Assembly (NCBI GenBank): GCA_050295975.1
Contig: JBNKQR010000009.1
Location: 1-64,000 of the forward strand
Length of the DNA stretch: 64,000 nt
Reading direction: 5' to 3'
Origin: JAPHTQ01 sp050295975
GTDB taxonomy: Bacteria > Pseudomonadota > Gammaproteobacteria > Thiohalomonadales > Thiohalomonadaceae
Shown: one piece after another, positions 17,146 through 27,121 of the stretch
Position numbering within the stretch: the first letter of the stretch is position 1
Layout of the letters: every line of letters starts with the position of its first letter
The notes under the pieces: model-generated
What the model was told of the DNA's origin: nothing
The model's database searches: none
The model's input: only the letters and a program-made list of their open reading frames with translations
Translations under genes and position numbers: made by a program

Positions 17146-20103
17146 TCAGCCAGGAAGACAATTGGCTTGAGTGCCGTTACCCAATTTATCGACTACATGA
17201 GTTAACGGTTCAGGCATGGCGATGCCAAATCCCTGGACAAAGTCGACACCCATCGTCCTGAGTTCCGCAATAATGGCTTCGTTCTCAACAAATTCAGCAA
17301 TGGTCTTCAGGCCCATAACATGCCCAATCTGGTTAATCGACTCAACCATAGCATGGTCCAGATTATCTATCGCCATACCCTTGACGAAGCTACCATCAAT
17401 CTTGATGTAGTCTACCTGCAAACCTTTTAAATAACCGAACGAACTCAAGCCACTACCAAAATCATCCAGCGAGAAGAAACAACCGTGCTTTTTCAGTGTA
17501 TCGATAAACTTTCGTGCTCTACTTAAATGGGTGATAGCCGCAGTCTCAGTGATTTCGAAGCAGATGAAGCTGGCATCAATTCCTGTTACTGCTAACTGTT
17601 CAAGGACGAAATCAAGAAAATGTTCATCCGTCAACGATTGGCCGGAGAGATTAATGGTACAGCGGAATGGTGGATGAGAGTTATCGCCCTGAGCAAGTCG
17701 CATAGAATCAAACGTACGTCTTACTACCCAACGGTCGATGGTGGGCATTAGATTGTAGCGTTCGGCAGCGGGAATGAACGCCATCGGATAGACAAGCTCT
17801 CCCCTCTCATCATGTAACCGCAGTAGTACCTCTCCTCTTGGTATAAGCTCGGCTCCTTTCTCAATCAGTGGCAAAATAGGTTGAAAGTAGAGGGCAAACT
17901 GTTCTTCTTCAAAAGCATCGGAGATACGATGTATCCACTCCATCTCGCGGTGATGACGTGCAACTGCTTTATCTTGATCATCTGCCACATGCACCCGGTT
18001 TCGACCTGCCTCCTTAGCCACATAGCAGGCAGCGTCTGCCAGACTTAATACGTCAATCAATGAACCCGAGCCAGCTGTAATTGGTACTACACCGATACTA
18101 ACCCCAATTTCAAAACAGCGATCCTTCCAGGCAAAACGGAAATCTCGAACATGCTGTCGCAACATGTCTGCGATCTCTCTGGCCTTATGCAATGGGCAAT
18201 CCATCAGCAATAAACCAAATTCGTCTCCGCCAAGACGAGCAAGGATATCGTGCTCACGAACAGATTCACTAAGTAGATGAGATAGCTGTCGCAGCAACTC
18301 GTCGCCGGCACGATGACCACTGGTGTCGTTCACCACTTTAAACTGATCCAGATCCATGTAGCAGAGTACATGGTGAATATTCTCGTTACGAGATTTCAGG
18401 ATCGCTACTTCAAGCTGATGCTCAAACTCTCTCCGATTAACCAGTCCGGTAAGCATGTCATGACTCGCCTGATAACTGAGCTGGCGTGCCATGGTCATTA
18501 CTTCTGTAATGTCGTGCAGTACCAAAACAACACCGACTATTTCATCATGCCGTGAGCGCATCGGCGCCGCTGTAATATTAATGGCAAACTGGCTGCCATC
18601 ATTGTGGGTAAGAATTCCGTCATCGGCGTGCACCATGGCACTATCACGATGCAGGATAAGTTCAACCAGATCGTGCAACTCTTCCCCTGTGCTCTCATTG
18701 AACAGTTTAAGCACACGCATATAGTGCGCCCCACTGACATCCTCCAGCTTGCAATCTAGCAGTCGTTCCGCTACCGGATTCAGATATTCAATATTGCCAT
18801 TAACATCCGTAGTAACAACACCATCACCAATTGAGGCCAGTGTAACCAGTGCGCGCTGCGTTTCCTTTTCCAGTGCCTTTTCTGCCAGAATAAGTTGTGT
18901 TACATCACGGGTATTACCTTCGACACCTGCAATTTCACCATCATGGTCATAGTAGAAATGTGCGTTTGTGGAAACCCACACCATTGAACCATTTTTGGCG
19001 CGTAGGTTAATAATGTCATTACGTACCATACCGCCATTTTCTGTCATTCGCTCCAGTAAACGTTCACGCTTTTCTGGTTCTGCGTAATAGTGAGCCAGCT
19101 GCGTCCCAATCAATTCGTCTGGTGAATAGCCGACACACTGTTCAACGGCACCCGTGATAAAGATGATGACGCCACCGCGATCTGTGCGGTAAAAAATATC
19201 CTGCATATCATGCAGAATCCCACTCAGATCCTGTTCAGAGCGACGCAACTGATACTCCATCTCTTTCTGCTTTTCTAGCATGCGCCGGTATTCATTTGTC
19301 AGCACGCCTAATTCATCAGTTGAATTAGATACCAGTCGTTCTAAATCGAGGTGCTGAGGCTCAACATTTTGGTGTAAAAGACTCTCCAGTGGATTTAGTG
19401 CCTGCCCAAAACTACGCACAAATAGTAGACTACCGGCAATCGCAATCACTTCCAGCAGGAGCCAAACAATGAATGTCTCAAGACCGAAGTATCCGGTTCT
19501 TGCCCAGTAGTATTGAATCAATACAGTATCAATAAGCAGCGGCACCAATGAACCTATAAGAAACACCTTCATCTTGATCGTTATGTGCGCCTTACCAAGA
19601 AATTCACCGCGGAAGGTTTTGCCAAAAAGATCTACGATCAGGAAGAACAGCGGCAGGCCAACCAAAATGGTTACAATCAATGCCACCAGATGAATACGGA
19701 ACCAGTCTATTGGCTGGGGTTGGTAACCATACATCTCGATTGCTTCCACCATCACGAGATTTGGTGCCAGTATGAGCGTCAGTGTAAGAAAGCCCCAGAA
19801 ATGTAATGGGAAGGTTCTGGCTCGTTTCAGTGCCAGCTCTTTAGTGTATGGTTCTGGGGTATGCAGGAATTGCACTATGGGTTGGGCAAAACGATGAAAG
19901 TAGATACCAGCAAGGAAGAATGAACCGAACACCAGCTCGGCCATGGGCAGACTGAACATGATGCCGCGCACCTCCTCGAATGTAAAAATATCAACGAAGG
20001 CGATAAACAGCATGCCGACGCCTGGGGGGAAGACCCAGGCGAGCAGCACCAGCGTTAGAAATTGTGACAGGAATTTGTCAGCAGACATTCGACTACTTTC
20101 CAT
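17146..20103 (-). CDS. Membrane PAS-PAS-GGDEF-EAL c-di-GMP protein
   Basis: A 985-residue protein. The first 230 residues hold several transmembrane helices, and a HAMP-like linker follows. Two PAS domains (about 290-405 and 415-530) precede an intact GGDEF domain (RLGGDEF near residue 625) and an EAL domain with EVLLRL, NLSGQS, EITE, DDFGSG and KIDGSF. Both catalytic signatures are complete, so synthesis and hydrolysis of c-di-GMP are both possible. The PAS domains probably set the balance, perhaps with a redox or oxygen cofactor. The start at 20103 has GGGGAGAGG upstream at long spacing; a Met five codons later is an equally good alternative. It is 57 bases downstream of argG. Confidence 0.9.
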   Translation of the reverse strand: MESSRMSADKFLSQFLTLVLLAWVFPPGVGMLFIAFVDIFTFEEVRGIMFSLPMAELVFGSFFLAGIYFHRFAQPIVQFLHTPEPYTKELALKRARTFPLHFWGFLTLTLILAPNLVMVEAIEMYGYQPQPIDWFRIHLVALIVTILVGLPLFFLIVDLFGKTFRGEFLGKAHITIKMKVFLIGSLVPLLIDTVLIQYYWARTGYFGLETFIVWLLLEVIAIAGSLLFVRSFGQALNPLESLLHQNVEPQHLDLERLVSNSTDELGVLTNEYRRMLEKQKEMEYQLRRSEQDLSGILHDMQDIFYRTDRGGVIIFITGAVEQCVGYSPDELIGTQLAHYYAEPEKRERLLERMTENGGMVRNDIINLRAKNGSMVWVSTNAHFYYDHDGEIAGVEGNTRDVTQLILAEKALEKETQRALVTLASIGDGVVTTDVNGNIEYLNPVAERLLDCKLEDVSGAHYMRVLKLFNESTGEELHDLVELILHRDSAMVHADDGILTHNDGSQFAINITAAPMRSRHDEIVGVVLVLHDITEVMTMARQLSYQASHDMLTGLVNRREFEHQLEVAILKSRNENIHHVLCYMDLDQFKVVNDTSGHRAGDELLRQLSHLLSESVREHDILARLGGDEFGLLLMDCPLHKAREIADMLRQHVRDFRFAWKDRCFEIGVSIGVVPITAGSGSLIDVLSLADAACYVAKEAGRNRVHVADDQDKAVARHHREMEWIHRISDAFEEEQFALYFQPILPLIEKGAELIPRGEVLLRLHDERGELVYPMAFIPAAERYNLMPTIDRWVVRRTFDSMRLAQGDNSHPPFRCTINLSGQSLTDEHFLDFVLEQLAVTGIDASFICFEITETAAITHLSRARKFIDTLKKHGCFFSLDDFGSGLSSFGYLKGLQVDYIKIDGSFVKGMAIDNLDHAMVESINQIGHVMGLKTIAEFVENEAIIAELRTMGVDFVQGFGIAMPEPLTHVVDKLGNGTQANCLPG

Positions 20104-20131
20104 AGCGGCAGAAAGCCTCTCCCCCTGGTAT

Positions 20132-20153
20132 CGGCACGCATGATCGCGTGCCG
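20132..20153. other. Hairpin between argG and the GGDEF-EAL gene
   Basis: An 8-bp perfect stem (CGGCACGC with GCGTGCCG) around a 6-base loop. No T-tract follows on the minus strand, so it may act as a processing or partial-attenuation site rather than an intrinsic terminator. Confidence 0.4.
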
Positions 20154-20160
20154 TGGCTAC

Positions 20161-21375
20161 CTATTTTTTTCTTTTTGCCCCGATTCTCAGACGCAGCGCA
20201 TTGAGGCGGATAAATCCTTCCGCATCTTTCTGGTTATAGGCACCTGCATCATCTTCAAAGGTGGCAATGGATTCATCAAACAGTGAATCTTTCTCTGATT
20301 TACGTCCGGCTAGAATCACGTTGCCTTTGTAGAGTTTGATCCGCACCGTACCATTAACGTGTTCCTGAGTCTTGTCGATGGCCGCCTGCAACATCTCCCG
20401 TTCCGGGCTCCACCAGTAACCGTTGTAGATCATCTCAGCGTAGCGCGGCATTAGCTCGTCTTTCAGGTGCGCGGCACCGCGATCCAGGGTCAACGACTCG
20501 ATGGCACGGTGCGCCTTGAGCATCACAGTACCGGCCGGGGTCTCATAACAGCCACGGGATTTCATCCCTACGTAACGGTTCTCCACCAGGTCATCACGAC
20601 CGACGCCGTTGGCACCCGCCACTTTGTTTAGATATTCCATCACTGTCGCCGGACTCATCGCCTTACCGTCGATAGCAACGATGTCACCCTTCTCAAAGGT
20701 CAGCTCCAGATAGGTAGGCTCATCCGGGGCCATCTCTGGTGAGACGGTCCAGCGCCACATATCCTCTTCTGGCTCGGCCCAGGGGTCCTCAAGGATGTCA
20801 CCTTCATAGGAGATATGCAGCAGGTTGGCATCCATGGAATAGGGAGACTTTTTGCTCTGCTTGGCAAAGTCGATTTCAATACCATGCTCCTTGGCGTAGG
20901 CCATCAGCTTTTCGCGGGAGTTGAGGTCCCACTCACGCCACGGCGCAATCACCTTCACATCGGGCATTAGTGCATAGGCACCCAGCTCGAAGCGTACCTG
21001 GTCGTTACCCTTGCCGGTGGCCCCGTGGGAGATGGCATCAGCACCCGTCTCTTTGGCGATCTCGACCAGACGTTTGGCAATCAGCGGACGGGCGATGGAA
21101 GTACCGAGGCGGTACTCCCCCTCATAGAGGGCATTGGCACGCATCATCGGATAGACATAGTCGCGAGCAAACTCCTCACGCATATCGTCGATATAGATCT
21201 CCTTCACCCCTGCCGCCTTGGCCTTGGCCCGAGCCGGTTCCACCTCTTCACCCTGACCGATATCGGCAGTAAAGGTCACCACTTCGCAGTTATAGACATC
21301 CTGCAGCCACTTAAGAATGATGGAGGTATCCAGACCACCGGAATAGGCCAGAACCACTTTTTTGACGCCAGACAT
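20161..21375 (-). CDS. argG: Argininosuccinate synthase
   Basis: ArgG joins citrulline and aspartate with ATP in arginine synthesis. The 404-residue protein opens with the N-type ATP pyrophosphatase loop AYSGGLDTSIILKWL. It contains SHGATGKGNDQVRFE and the C-terminal dimerisation helix with RLNALRLRIGAKRKK. Length matches the type I bacterial enzyme. It stands alone between motY and the GGDEF-EAL gene, with no other arginine genes nearby. Confidence 0.97.
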   Translation of the reverse strand: MSGVKKVVLAYSGGLDTSIILKWLQDVYNCEVVTFTADIGQGEEVEPARAKAKAAGVKEIYIDDMREEFARDYVYPMMRANALYEGEYRLGTSIARPLIAKRLVEIAKETGADAISHGATGKGNDQVRFELGAYALMPDVKVIAPWREWDLNSREKLMAYAKEHGIEIDFAKQSKKSPYSMDANLLHISYEGDILEDPWAEPEEDMWRWTVSPEMAPDEPTYLELTFEKGDIVAIDGKAMSPATVMEYLNKVAGANGVGRDDLVENRYVGMKSRGCYETPAGTVMLKAHRAIESLTLDRGAAHLKDELMPRYAEMIYNGYWWSPEREMLQAAIDKTQEHVNGTVRIKLYKGNVILAGRKSEKDSLFDESIATFEDDAGAYNQKDAEGFIRLNALRLRIGAKRKK

Positions 21376-21466
21376 GAGAACTCCGCAAATATAGTCAGTA
21401 CCATCCCGTCAGTTCGGGACAGGGAAAAACGAGAACAGAAGTATACCTGAGGCGGGGGCTTGCTGA

Positions 21467-22321
21467 CTATTTTGACAGAGTCACATCAACAGAGCGATTG
21501 AGGGCACGACCCTGGGGGGTCTGATTACTGGCGAGAGGCTGTTTCTCCCCTTTGCTCGTAAGGGTAATTTTGCTCTTGGCGACACCCTTTTTCAGCAGAT
21601 AATCACGCACCGCGTTAGTGCGTTTCTTCGACAGTGCCTTGTTGTAGCGGCGAAAACCGACATTATCGGTACGCCCCTCCAACAGAACTCTTTTCACCGT
21701 TGGATCCGACTTCACATACAGGGCAATCTCATCCAGACGTTTGAGTGCCGCGCTGTCCAGCTCACTACTATTGAAGTCAAAACTAAGCCGGCTACTACGT
21801 ACATAGTCGAAACTGTAGACAAACTGCTTGTCGAGACACTCAAGAAATGTCTCCAGTGGGGGACGCAGGTTGACTGACGACAGCGCGACCTGAACATTGT
21901 CTCGGCCATCGGCCCAGTCCTGGTAAGAAAAAGTGGGAGACATACCCTGCTGCAGCTCCAGCAGCATCCGTCGCGCCATGATCTCGGAGTAGATGAACGG
22001 GGTACGTCCCTCGCTGTAGTTGACCTGCCCCAGGTCCCTTGACTCTACGCCGTGACGCCAGGCGGGTGCCGCCGAAACCACCCTGGCTACACCCTTATCG
22101 CGCGGGCGGTTCAATACCTGAATCTGCAAAGTGAGCTGGCCACCGGCCTGACGTACAAACTGCGCCTTGCCATAGCCGGGAATATTCTGGGAAAGAACGC
22201 AATTCAAACGAGAGGATTCGACCCTCCATACGGCCTGATGCTCATTGGCCCCATAGAAAATCTCCCCCGCCACCGATGAGGCGATGGGAAACAGCACTGC
22301 AAAAAATGTCAGCAAACGCAT
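21467..22321 (-). CDS. motY: MotY-like flagellar motor T-ring protein (OmpA domain)
   Basis: A 284-residue secreted protein. A signal peptide (to about SSVAG) precedes an N-terminal domain like that of Vibrio MotY, including PTFSYQDWADGRDNVQVALSS. The OmpA-type peptidoglycan-binding domain follows (LLEGRTDNVG, NKALSKKRTNAVRDYL). MotY anchors the stator of sodium-driven polar flagella in the T ring. The ATG at 22321 was chosen because it begins the signal peptide; an 11-codon upstream extension would spoil it. No other flagellar genes are present. It is divergent from the pel operon. Confidence 0.82.
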   Translation of the reverse strand: MRLLTFFAVLFPIASSVAGEIFYGANEHQAVWRVESSRLNCVLSQNIPGYGKAQFVRQAGGQLTLQIQVLNRPRDKGVARVVSAAPAWRHGVESRDLGQVNYSEGRTPFIYSEIMARRMLLELQQGMSPTFSYQDWADGRDNVQVALSSVNLRPPLETFLECLDKQFVYSFDYVRSSRLSFDFNSSELDSAALKRLDEIALYVKSDPTVKRVLLEGRTDNVGFRRYNKALSKKRTNAVRDYLLKKGVAKSKITLTSKGEKQPLASNQTPQGRALNRSVDVTLSK

Positions 22322-22422
22322 CAACGCCACACCCGCCCACGAGATCGATCCCATACCCTGTTAATCGGCAGATTGGACGGACACTTTAAAGAATTAGTAA
22401 AACCGACAAAAACAGATCGAAC

Positions 22423-22438
22423 TACCACCTTGGTGGTA
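22423..22438. promoter_or_regulatory. Inverted repeat, possible operator upstream of pel
   Basis: TACCACC and GGTGGTA form a perfect 7-bp inverted repeat around TT, about 72 bases upstream of the candidate pel -35 box. A dimeric regulator site is possible. It does not resemble the FleQ box as I know it. Confidence 0.35.
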
Positions 22439-22509
22439 AGCGCAAATAGACATTACACATTGTTACCCCATAGGTGCCCAAACTCTGTTGTATGAAAGGC
22501 ATCACACCA

Positions 22510-22538
22510 TTGAATTCAGACGCTTACCGTCATAACAT
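22510..22538 (+). promoter_or_regulatory. Candidate sigma70 promoter of the pel operon
   Basis: TTGAAT (22510-22515) and TAACAT (22533-22538) are separated by 17 bases. The predicted leader of about 68 bases contains GGA at 22578, 22592 and 22599. The last overlaps the GGAAG Shine-Dalgarno sequence nine bases before the pelX start, an arrangement that would suit CsrA/RsmA repression. Confidence 0.45.
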
Positions 22539-22612
22539 GCCCTCGACTTTAGCCGATGCGTCGGCACCTATTTCAACGGAAGCAATTCCAAGGATGATGG
22601 AAGCTTAGCGAT

Positions 22613-23524
22613 ATGCACGTATTAATTACCGGCGGTGCCGGGTTTATCGGGTCCCACACGGCAGGATGCCTACTACAACAGGGACACCGAGTAACCGTTT
22701 TGGACAATCTCTCCAGCGGTAAGCGCGACAACCTGCCTGATTCGCCCGATCTTCGACTGGTTGTTGGGGACATCAACGACCCCGTTGCGGTCACAGATGC
22801 GATGACGGGTTGTGACCGCGTTCTGCACCTGGCCGCCCAGGTCTCCGTCGCCGCTTCAGTGGAGGCACCCATCCCCTCCTGCCGTGACAACATCCTTGGC
22901 TTCGTCAATATCCTCGACCACGCCCGGCGTAATGGCATCACACGTATGGTCTATGCCTCCAGTGCCGCTGTCTACGGCCAACCGGCGGAACTGCCGCTCA
23001 ACGAGGCCTCGGCCACCGCCCCAAGTTCCCCCTACGGTCTGGAGAAACTGGTCAATGACCAGTATGCCGCGCTGGCGACCGAACTCTACGGCATGCGTAT
23101 GCTGGGGATGCGCTATTTCAACGTCTACGGTCCGAAACAGGACCCCTCTTCTCCCTACTCAGGGGTCATCAGCCTGTTCGTCGACCGTCTTCGTCGTGAT
23201 GATAGCCTCAACGTCCATGGCGATGGGGGCCAGACACGTGACTTCGTCTTCGTTGGTGACGTTGCCAGGATCAATGCCGCTGCCCTGGGCGATGAAACAG
23301 AAGGTGTTATGAATGTTGGTACCGGCGACAGCTGTACCCTACTGGAATTGATTGAGGTACTGGCCTCCATTGCTGGGGTTGAACCGGTGATCAACCACGG
23401 TCCGGCCCGACAGGGGGATATCCGTCACTCTGCTACTTCGGTTGAGCGACTTCGCCAAACACTGGCAACCTTTCCATTTACCCCACTACGCCAAGGACTG
23501 GACGAACTCTGGAAGAAGGGCTGA
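22613..23524 (+). CDS. pelX: UDP-N-acetylglucosamine 4-epimerase-type SDR (PelX)
   Basis: A 303-residue NAD-dependent epimerase with the extended-SDR Rossmann motif GGAGFIG (residues 7-13) and catalytic S116/S117, Y141 and K145 (SSAAVYG, PYGLEK). Placed first in the pel operon, it fits PelX, which converts UDP-GlcNAc to UDP-GalNAc, the precursor of the GalNAc-rich Pel polymer. The general family alternative is GalE. The assignment to PelX rests on position, and substrate preference is inferred. Its stop overlaps the pelA start by one base (TGATG). Confidence 0.82.
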   Translation: MHVLITGGAGFIGSHTAGCLLQQGHRVTVLDNLSSGKRDNLPDSPDLRLVVGDINDPVAVTDAMTGCDRVLHLAAQVSVAASVEAPIPSCRDNILGFVNILDHARRNGITRMVYASSAAVYGQPAELPLNEASATAPSSPYGLEKLVNDQYAALATELYGMRMLGMRYFNVYGPKQDPSSPYSGVISLFVDRLRRDDSLNVHGDGGQTRDFVFVGDVARINAAALGDETEGVMNVGTGDSCTLLELIEVLASIAGVEPVINHGPARQGDIRHSATSVERLRQTLATFPFTPLRQGLDELWKKG

Positions 23525-26286
23525 TGCGTCTTCCAACCTCGCTTTCCCTTTTGTTGCTGTTGGTAACAGCTCTGCCGCAACCAGTATTTGCGGAAGCGGC
23601 CGTTGCCTTCTTCTATGGTGAACATCCGCCCGTTACGGAACTACGTGCCTTTGATCGCGTCGTCGTCGAACCTCAGAATGTGGACGATCGCTTCATCGAG
23701 CAGATGGTCGGCACAGAAGTCTTCGCCTACGTCTCTCTGGGCGAAGTCGATGGTTCACGCCCCTATATGGATTCAATCCCCACAGCCTGGCGCATGGGCA
23801 GCAATTCTGCCTGGGGTAGTGTGGTTATCGATCAATCCCGTCCCGAATGGTCCAACTTTTTTGTCGAACAGGTGATCACTCCACTGTGGGAAAAAGGCTT
23901 TCGTGGTTTTTTTATCGACACTCTGGACAGTTACCTTCTCTACGCCGGCAACATCCGCAGGCGTGCAAGCCAGCAACAGGGATTAATTCGCACCATTCGT
24001 GCTATCAAACAGCGCTATCCGGAAGCAAAACTCTTTTTCAATCGTGGTTTCGAACTCCTGCCTGAAGTGCATGAACTGGTCGATGCGGTTGCGGCTGAAT
24101 CACTGTTTAACAGTTGGAATGCCCTTGACGGGGAGTACGTCGATATAAAGGAACAGGACCGAGAATGGCTGCTGGCGAAGTTGCAGGAAGTCAGTGAGAG
24201 ATACCAGTTACCTGTCACTGTCATCGATTATCTTCCAGCAGGAGAGCGGGAAAAAGCGCGCATCACTGCCGACAAGATAAAGGCATTAGGCTTTATCCCC
24301 TGGATCAGCAACAGCAACCTAGACATGCTTGGTGTTGGTGCAATTGAGGTCATGCCACGCAAGGTAATGATGCTATACAGCCTTGCCAATAGTGAAACTG
24401 AATTGATGGAGAAAGAAGACGTAGTAATGTTCGGTACAACACCGTTCAACCACCTCGGATATACGGCAGAATATCGGGACGCAAGAAAACCATTGCCGCA
24501 ATTCCCCATGCGCGGACGTTATGCTGGCATTGTCGTCTGGTTACAGAACACATTGCGCGCCACATCCGCACAACGTCTGAGCAACTGGTTGCACCAGCGT
24601 ATCGTTGAGGGGGTACCTGTACTGCTGCTCGGTGATATCAGTTTTCTAGATGAGGTGGCACTCTCCCGATTCGGTCTGAAACGTAGCGATCAAATATCTC
24701 CGCCTCGACATATAACCCTTACACAATCTATAAAGTCCGTTGGCTACGAAACCAGGCCAATGTTGGGACGTGGAAACTTCTACCCGCTTGAATTGAAGCA
24801 GGGTAAACCCTGGGCAATCATCGAAAATGAGAAAGGGCAACGTCAAGTCGCCGCAGCCATCACATCATGGGGCGGTTATGTACTTGATCCATTAGTAGTT
24901 ACCACCCTGCCTGGTGGAAACGGTGATCGCTGGGTAACCGATCCGTTTGCACTCTATAGTGAAGCACTACGACTACCGCAGATGCCAGTTCCTGACCTAA
25001 CCACCGATTCTGGTCGGAGGATGGTGTTAGTGCATATGGATGGTGATGGCTTCGCCAGTCGTTCCGAATTCCCCGGCAACCCGTACGCGGCAAAAATGCT
25101 GCTGGACAAAATCCTCAATAAGTATCGCCTTCCAAGCTCAATTTCGATCATTGAGGGTGAAGTCGGAAGTCAGGGACTCTACCCTGAACTCACGGCAGAG
25201 CTTGAACCAATCGCCCGCAGTATCTTCGCCCTTCCTCATATAGAGATGGCTAGCCACAGCTTTTCTCACCCCTTTCATTGGGGGAAAGTTGTAGCAGACG
25301 GTAATGATGGCGATTACAACCTGTCTATTCCGGACTACAACTTCGATTTGAAGCGGGAAATCGATGGATCCATCAACTACATCGAATCGAGACTGGCGCC
25401 ACCAGGGAAAACCGTTGCCATGTTTTTCTGGACCGGCAACTGCAATCCAACAAACGAGGCATTAGCACAGACTCATATGGCCGGTGTTGGTAACATCAAC
25501 GGCGGCGACACTGTCATAACCCGTAGCCGCCCCACTCTGACGGCTGTTGCCCCAATTGGAATGCAGAAAGGACGTTACTTCCAGGTGTTCGCCCCCAATC
25601 AGAACGAAAACGTCTACACCAATAACTGGATGGGCCCCTTCTACGGCTATCGCCGAGTGATCGAAACCTTTGAAATGACCGACACTCCACGTCGTCTGAA
25701 ACCGATTAACATTTACTACCACACCTATTCGACCAGTAAGCCCTCCTCCCTGGCAGCTCTGGACGAAGTCTACCGCTGGACCCTGAAACAGAATATCACT
25801 CCGGTATTTACCTCCACCTATGTACGTAAGGTGCAACAATTTGAGAATGTCGTGGTGGCACGAGATGGTGGTGGCTGGCGGATACGTGGATTGGATGCGA
25901 TACATGAGTTACGTCTTCCTATCGCCGCAGGTGTACCGGATATGGAGCGGAGCAATGGCGTCGCCGGGTTTAATCAACATAACGATCAACGTTACATTCA
26001 CACCGATAATAGTTCCGTGGAACTGTTCATCCGTTCCCAGAGCAAAATAATCCCCTACCTAATCTCCGCTAATGCTCCCCTGATAAATGCGACCCATGAG
26101 AAGGGCCAATTGCATCTAAGTTTTATGCCAGAGGTTGCACTAGAAGTTGATATAGCAAACGCCGGAAAGTGCCATCTTCTGCACAACGGTAAACGTATGG
26201 GAAAATCCAGCCGAAGCAACAACACGACCAAACTTAGCCTTAAAAAACATGTTACAGGACCGATCGAAGCGTATTGCGACAACTGA
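23524..26286 (+). CDS. pelA: Pel polysaccharide hydrolase/deacetylase PelA
   Basis: This 920-residue periplasmic protein starts with a Sec signal peptide (cleavage near VFAEAA). The N-terminal glycoside hydrolase domain carries acidic candidates D132/D135 (FIDTLDSYLL) and E192 (AAESLF). The C-terminal polysaccharide deacetylase domain has the metal-site pattern MDGDGF (D506, D508) and HSFSH (H578, H582). PelA partially deacetylates and trims Pel during export. Length is close to the Pseudomonas protein. It overlaps the following pelB1 frame by 38 bases if the first Met there is used. Confidence 0.93.
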   Translation: MRLPTSLSLLLLLVTALPQPVFAEAAVAFFYGEHPPVTELRAFDRVVVEPQNVDDRFIEQMVGTEVFAYVSLGEVDGSRPYMDSIPTAWRMGSNSAWGSVVIDQSRPEWSNFFVEQVITPLWEKGFRGFFIDTLDSYLLYAGNIRRRASQQQGLIRTIRAIKQRYPEAKLFFNRGFELLPEVHELVDAVAAESLFNSWNALDGEYVDIKEQDREWLLAKLQEVSERYQLPVTVIDYLPAGEREKARITADKIKALGFIPWISNSNLDMLGVGAIEVMPRKVMMLYSLANSETELMEKEDVVMFGTTPFNHLGYTAEYRDARKPLPQFPMRGRYAGIVVWLQNTLRATSAQRLSNWLHQRIVEGVPVLLLGDISFLDEVALSRFGLKRSDQISPPRHITLTQSIKSVGYETRPMLGRGNFYPLELKQGKPWAIIENEKGQRQVAAAITSWGGYVLDPLVVTTLPGGNGDRWVTDPFALYSEALRLPQMPVPDLTTDSGRRMVLVHMDGDGFASRSEFPGNPYAAKMLLDKILNKYRLPSSISIIEGEVGSQGLYPELTAELEPIARSIFALPHIEMASHSFSHPFHWGKVVADGNDGDYNLSIPDYNFDLKREIDGSINYIESRLAPPGKTVAMFFWTGNCNPTNEALAQTHMAGVGNINGGDTVITRSRPTLTAVAPIGMQKGRYFQVFAPNQNENVYTNNWMGPFYGYRRVIETFEMTDTPRRLKPINIYYHTYSTSKPSSLAALDEVYRWTLKQNITPVFTSTYVRKVQQFENVVVARDGGGWRIRGLDAIHELRLPIAAGVPDMERSNGVAGFNQHNDQRYIHTDNSSVELFIRSQSKIIPYLISANAPLINATHEKGQLHLSFMPEVALEVDIANAGKCHLLHNGKRMGKSSRSNNTTKLSLKKHVTGPIEAYCDN

Positions 26287-27121
26287 TGGTCGCATAGCGC
26301 GACTCGTCATGGTCACCGACAGGGAACTGGCGGGGGCTGTAGTTGTATTGTTGATTCTACTGATGCTTGTTTTCCCCAATAAACAACTGTTCGAGGAACT
26401 ACTCAACCAAACACCTAATGACGCTCTCTCCATCGCTTACCTGGAGAACCTGCTGCGCTCAGATAAAAACAATATGGACTGGCGCCTGCTACTTGCCGGT
26501 GCACAGGTCGAACATATTCCTTACAGTGAACTGGAACTACTACTTCACCCCATCTGGCAGCAAGGCAACGAAGCGCAGCGACAGCGAGCACAACAAATTC
26601 GTCTGCATAGCATTGGTATTGCCTACCAACAGGGTACTGTTCTCTTGCCAGAGACTGAGATAGACAAGTTACTGCAGCAGGCATTCTCTAAGAATAACAA
26701 TATCTCCCAACTAATAAGTCTGGCGGAGAATGCCATCCTGTTCGGTCGCAATGAAATGGCACTCTCCATTTATACGCGCCTGATCCAGTTGTCACCCAAA
26801 AACAACCGTAAATATCTAATCTCGTTAGCTAAGCGTAGTCTTGGCCTGGGAAGATACAGACTCGCTGCAGACCTCTACTTTCTGGCGCGGAAACAGGCAC
26901 CACTACCAGAGGCGCGCCGCTATTTCCATCAAGCTATCGGTGCATTGATGGCTGACAACCGCTACAACGAAGCGTTGCGAGATGCAGACCGATATCTGGG
27001 TGAGCTGAAACGTGACCCTGAGACCCTGCGCTTCCTCATTCGCACAGCTCGCGCAGCCAATTCTAACAAAACAGCCGCCCGCTACGCCCGTATGTTGCTG
27101 GACCTGGGGGCGACACGGTGA
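26249..27121 (+). CDS. PelB N-terminal part: inner-membrane-anchored TPR protein (PelB1)
   Basis: A 290-residue protein with a basic N-terminus, one transmembrane helix (residues about 26-43, ELAGAVVVLLILLML) and TPR-like helices in the periplasmic part (ENAILFGRNEMALSIYTRL, KRSLGLGRYRLAADLYF). It corresponds to the N-terminal section of the roughly 1190-residue PelB of Pseudomonas, which here is a separate protein. The start at 26249 overlaps pelA; ATG at 26309 is the alternative and would remove most of the basic stretch before the helix. Its stop overlaps the next start (GTGA), so the two halves are coupled. The role as a periplasmic scaffold linking the synthase to the export pore is inferred. 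Confidence 0.75.
   Translation: MLQDRSKRIATTDGRIARLVMVTDRELAGAVVVLLILLMLVFPNKQLFEELLNQTPNDALSIAYLENLLRSDKNNMDWRLLLAGAQVEHIPYSELELLLHPIWQQGNEAQRQRAQQIRLHSIGIAYQQGTVLLPETEIDKLLQQAFSKNNNISQLISLAENAILFGRNEMALSIYTRLIQLSPKNNRKYLISLAKRSLGLGRYRLAADLYFLARKQAPLPEARRYFHQAIGALMADNRYNEALRDADRYLGELKRDPETLRFLIRTARAANSNKTAARYARMLLDLGATR

Larger units (their letters stand above)
22322..22612. other. motY-pel divergent regulatory region
   Basis: These 291 bases separate divergent motY and pelX. They contain an inverted repeat at 22423-22438, a candidate pel promoter at 22510-22538 and a leader with a small hairpin (GCCGA-TGCG-TCGGC near 22551) and three GGA motifs. No gene is seen. Confidence 0.5.

Noticed and set aside
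22355..22612. c-di-GMP riboswitch upstream of pel
   Set aside because: No sequence resembling the conserved riboswitch core was seen; only a small hairpin and GGA motifs.
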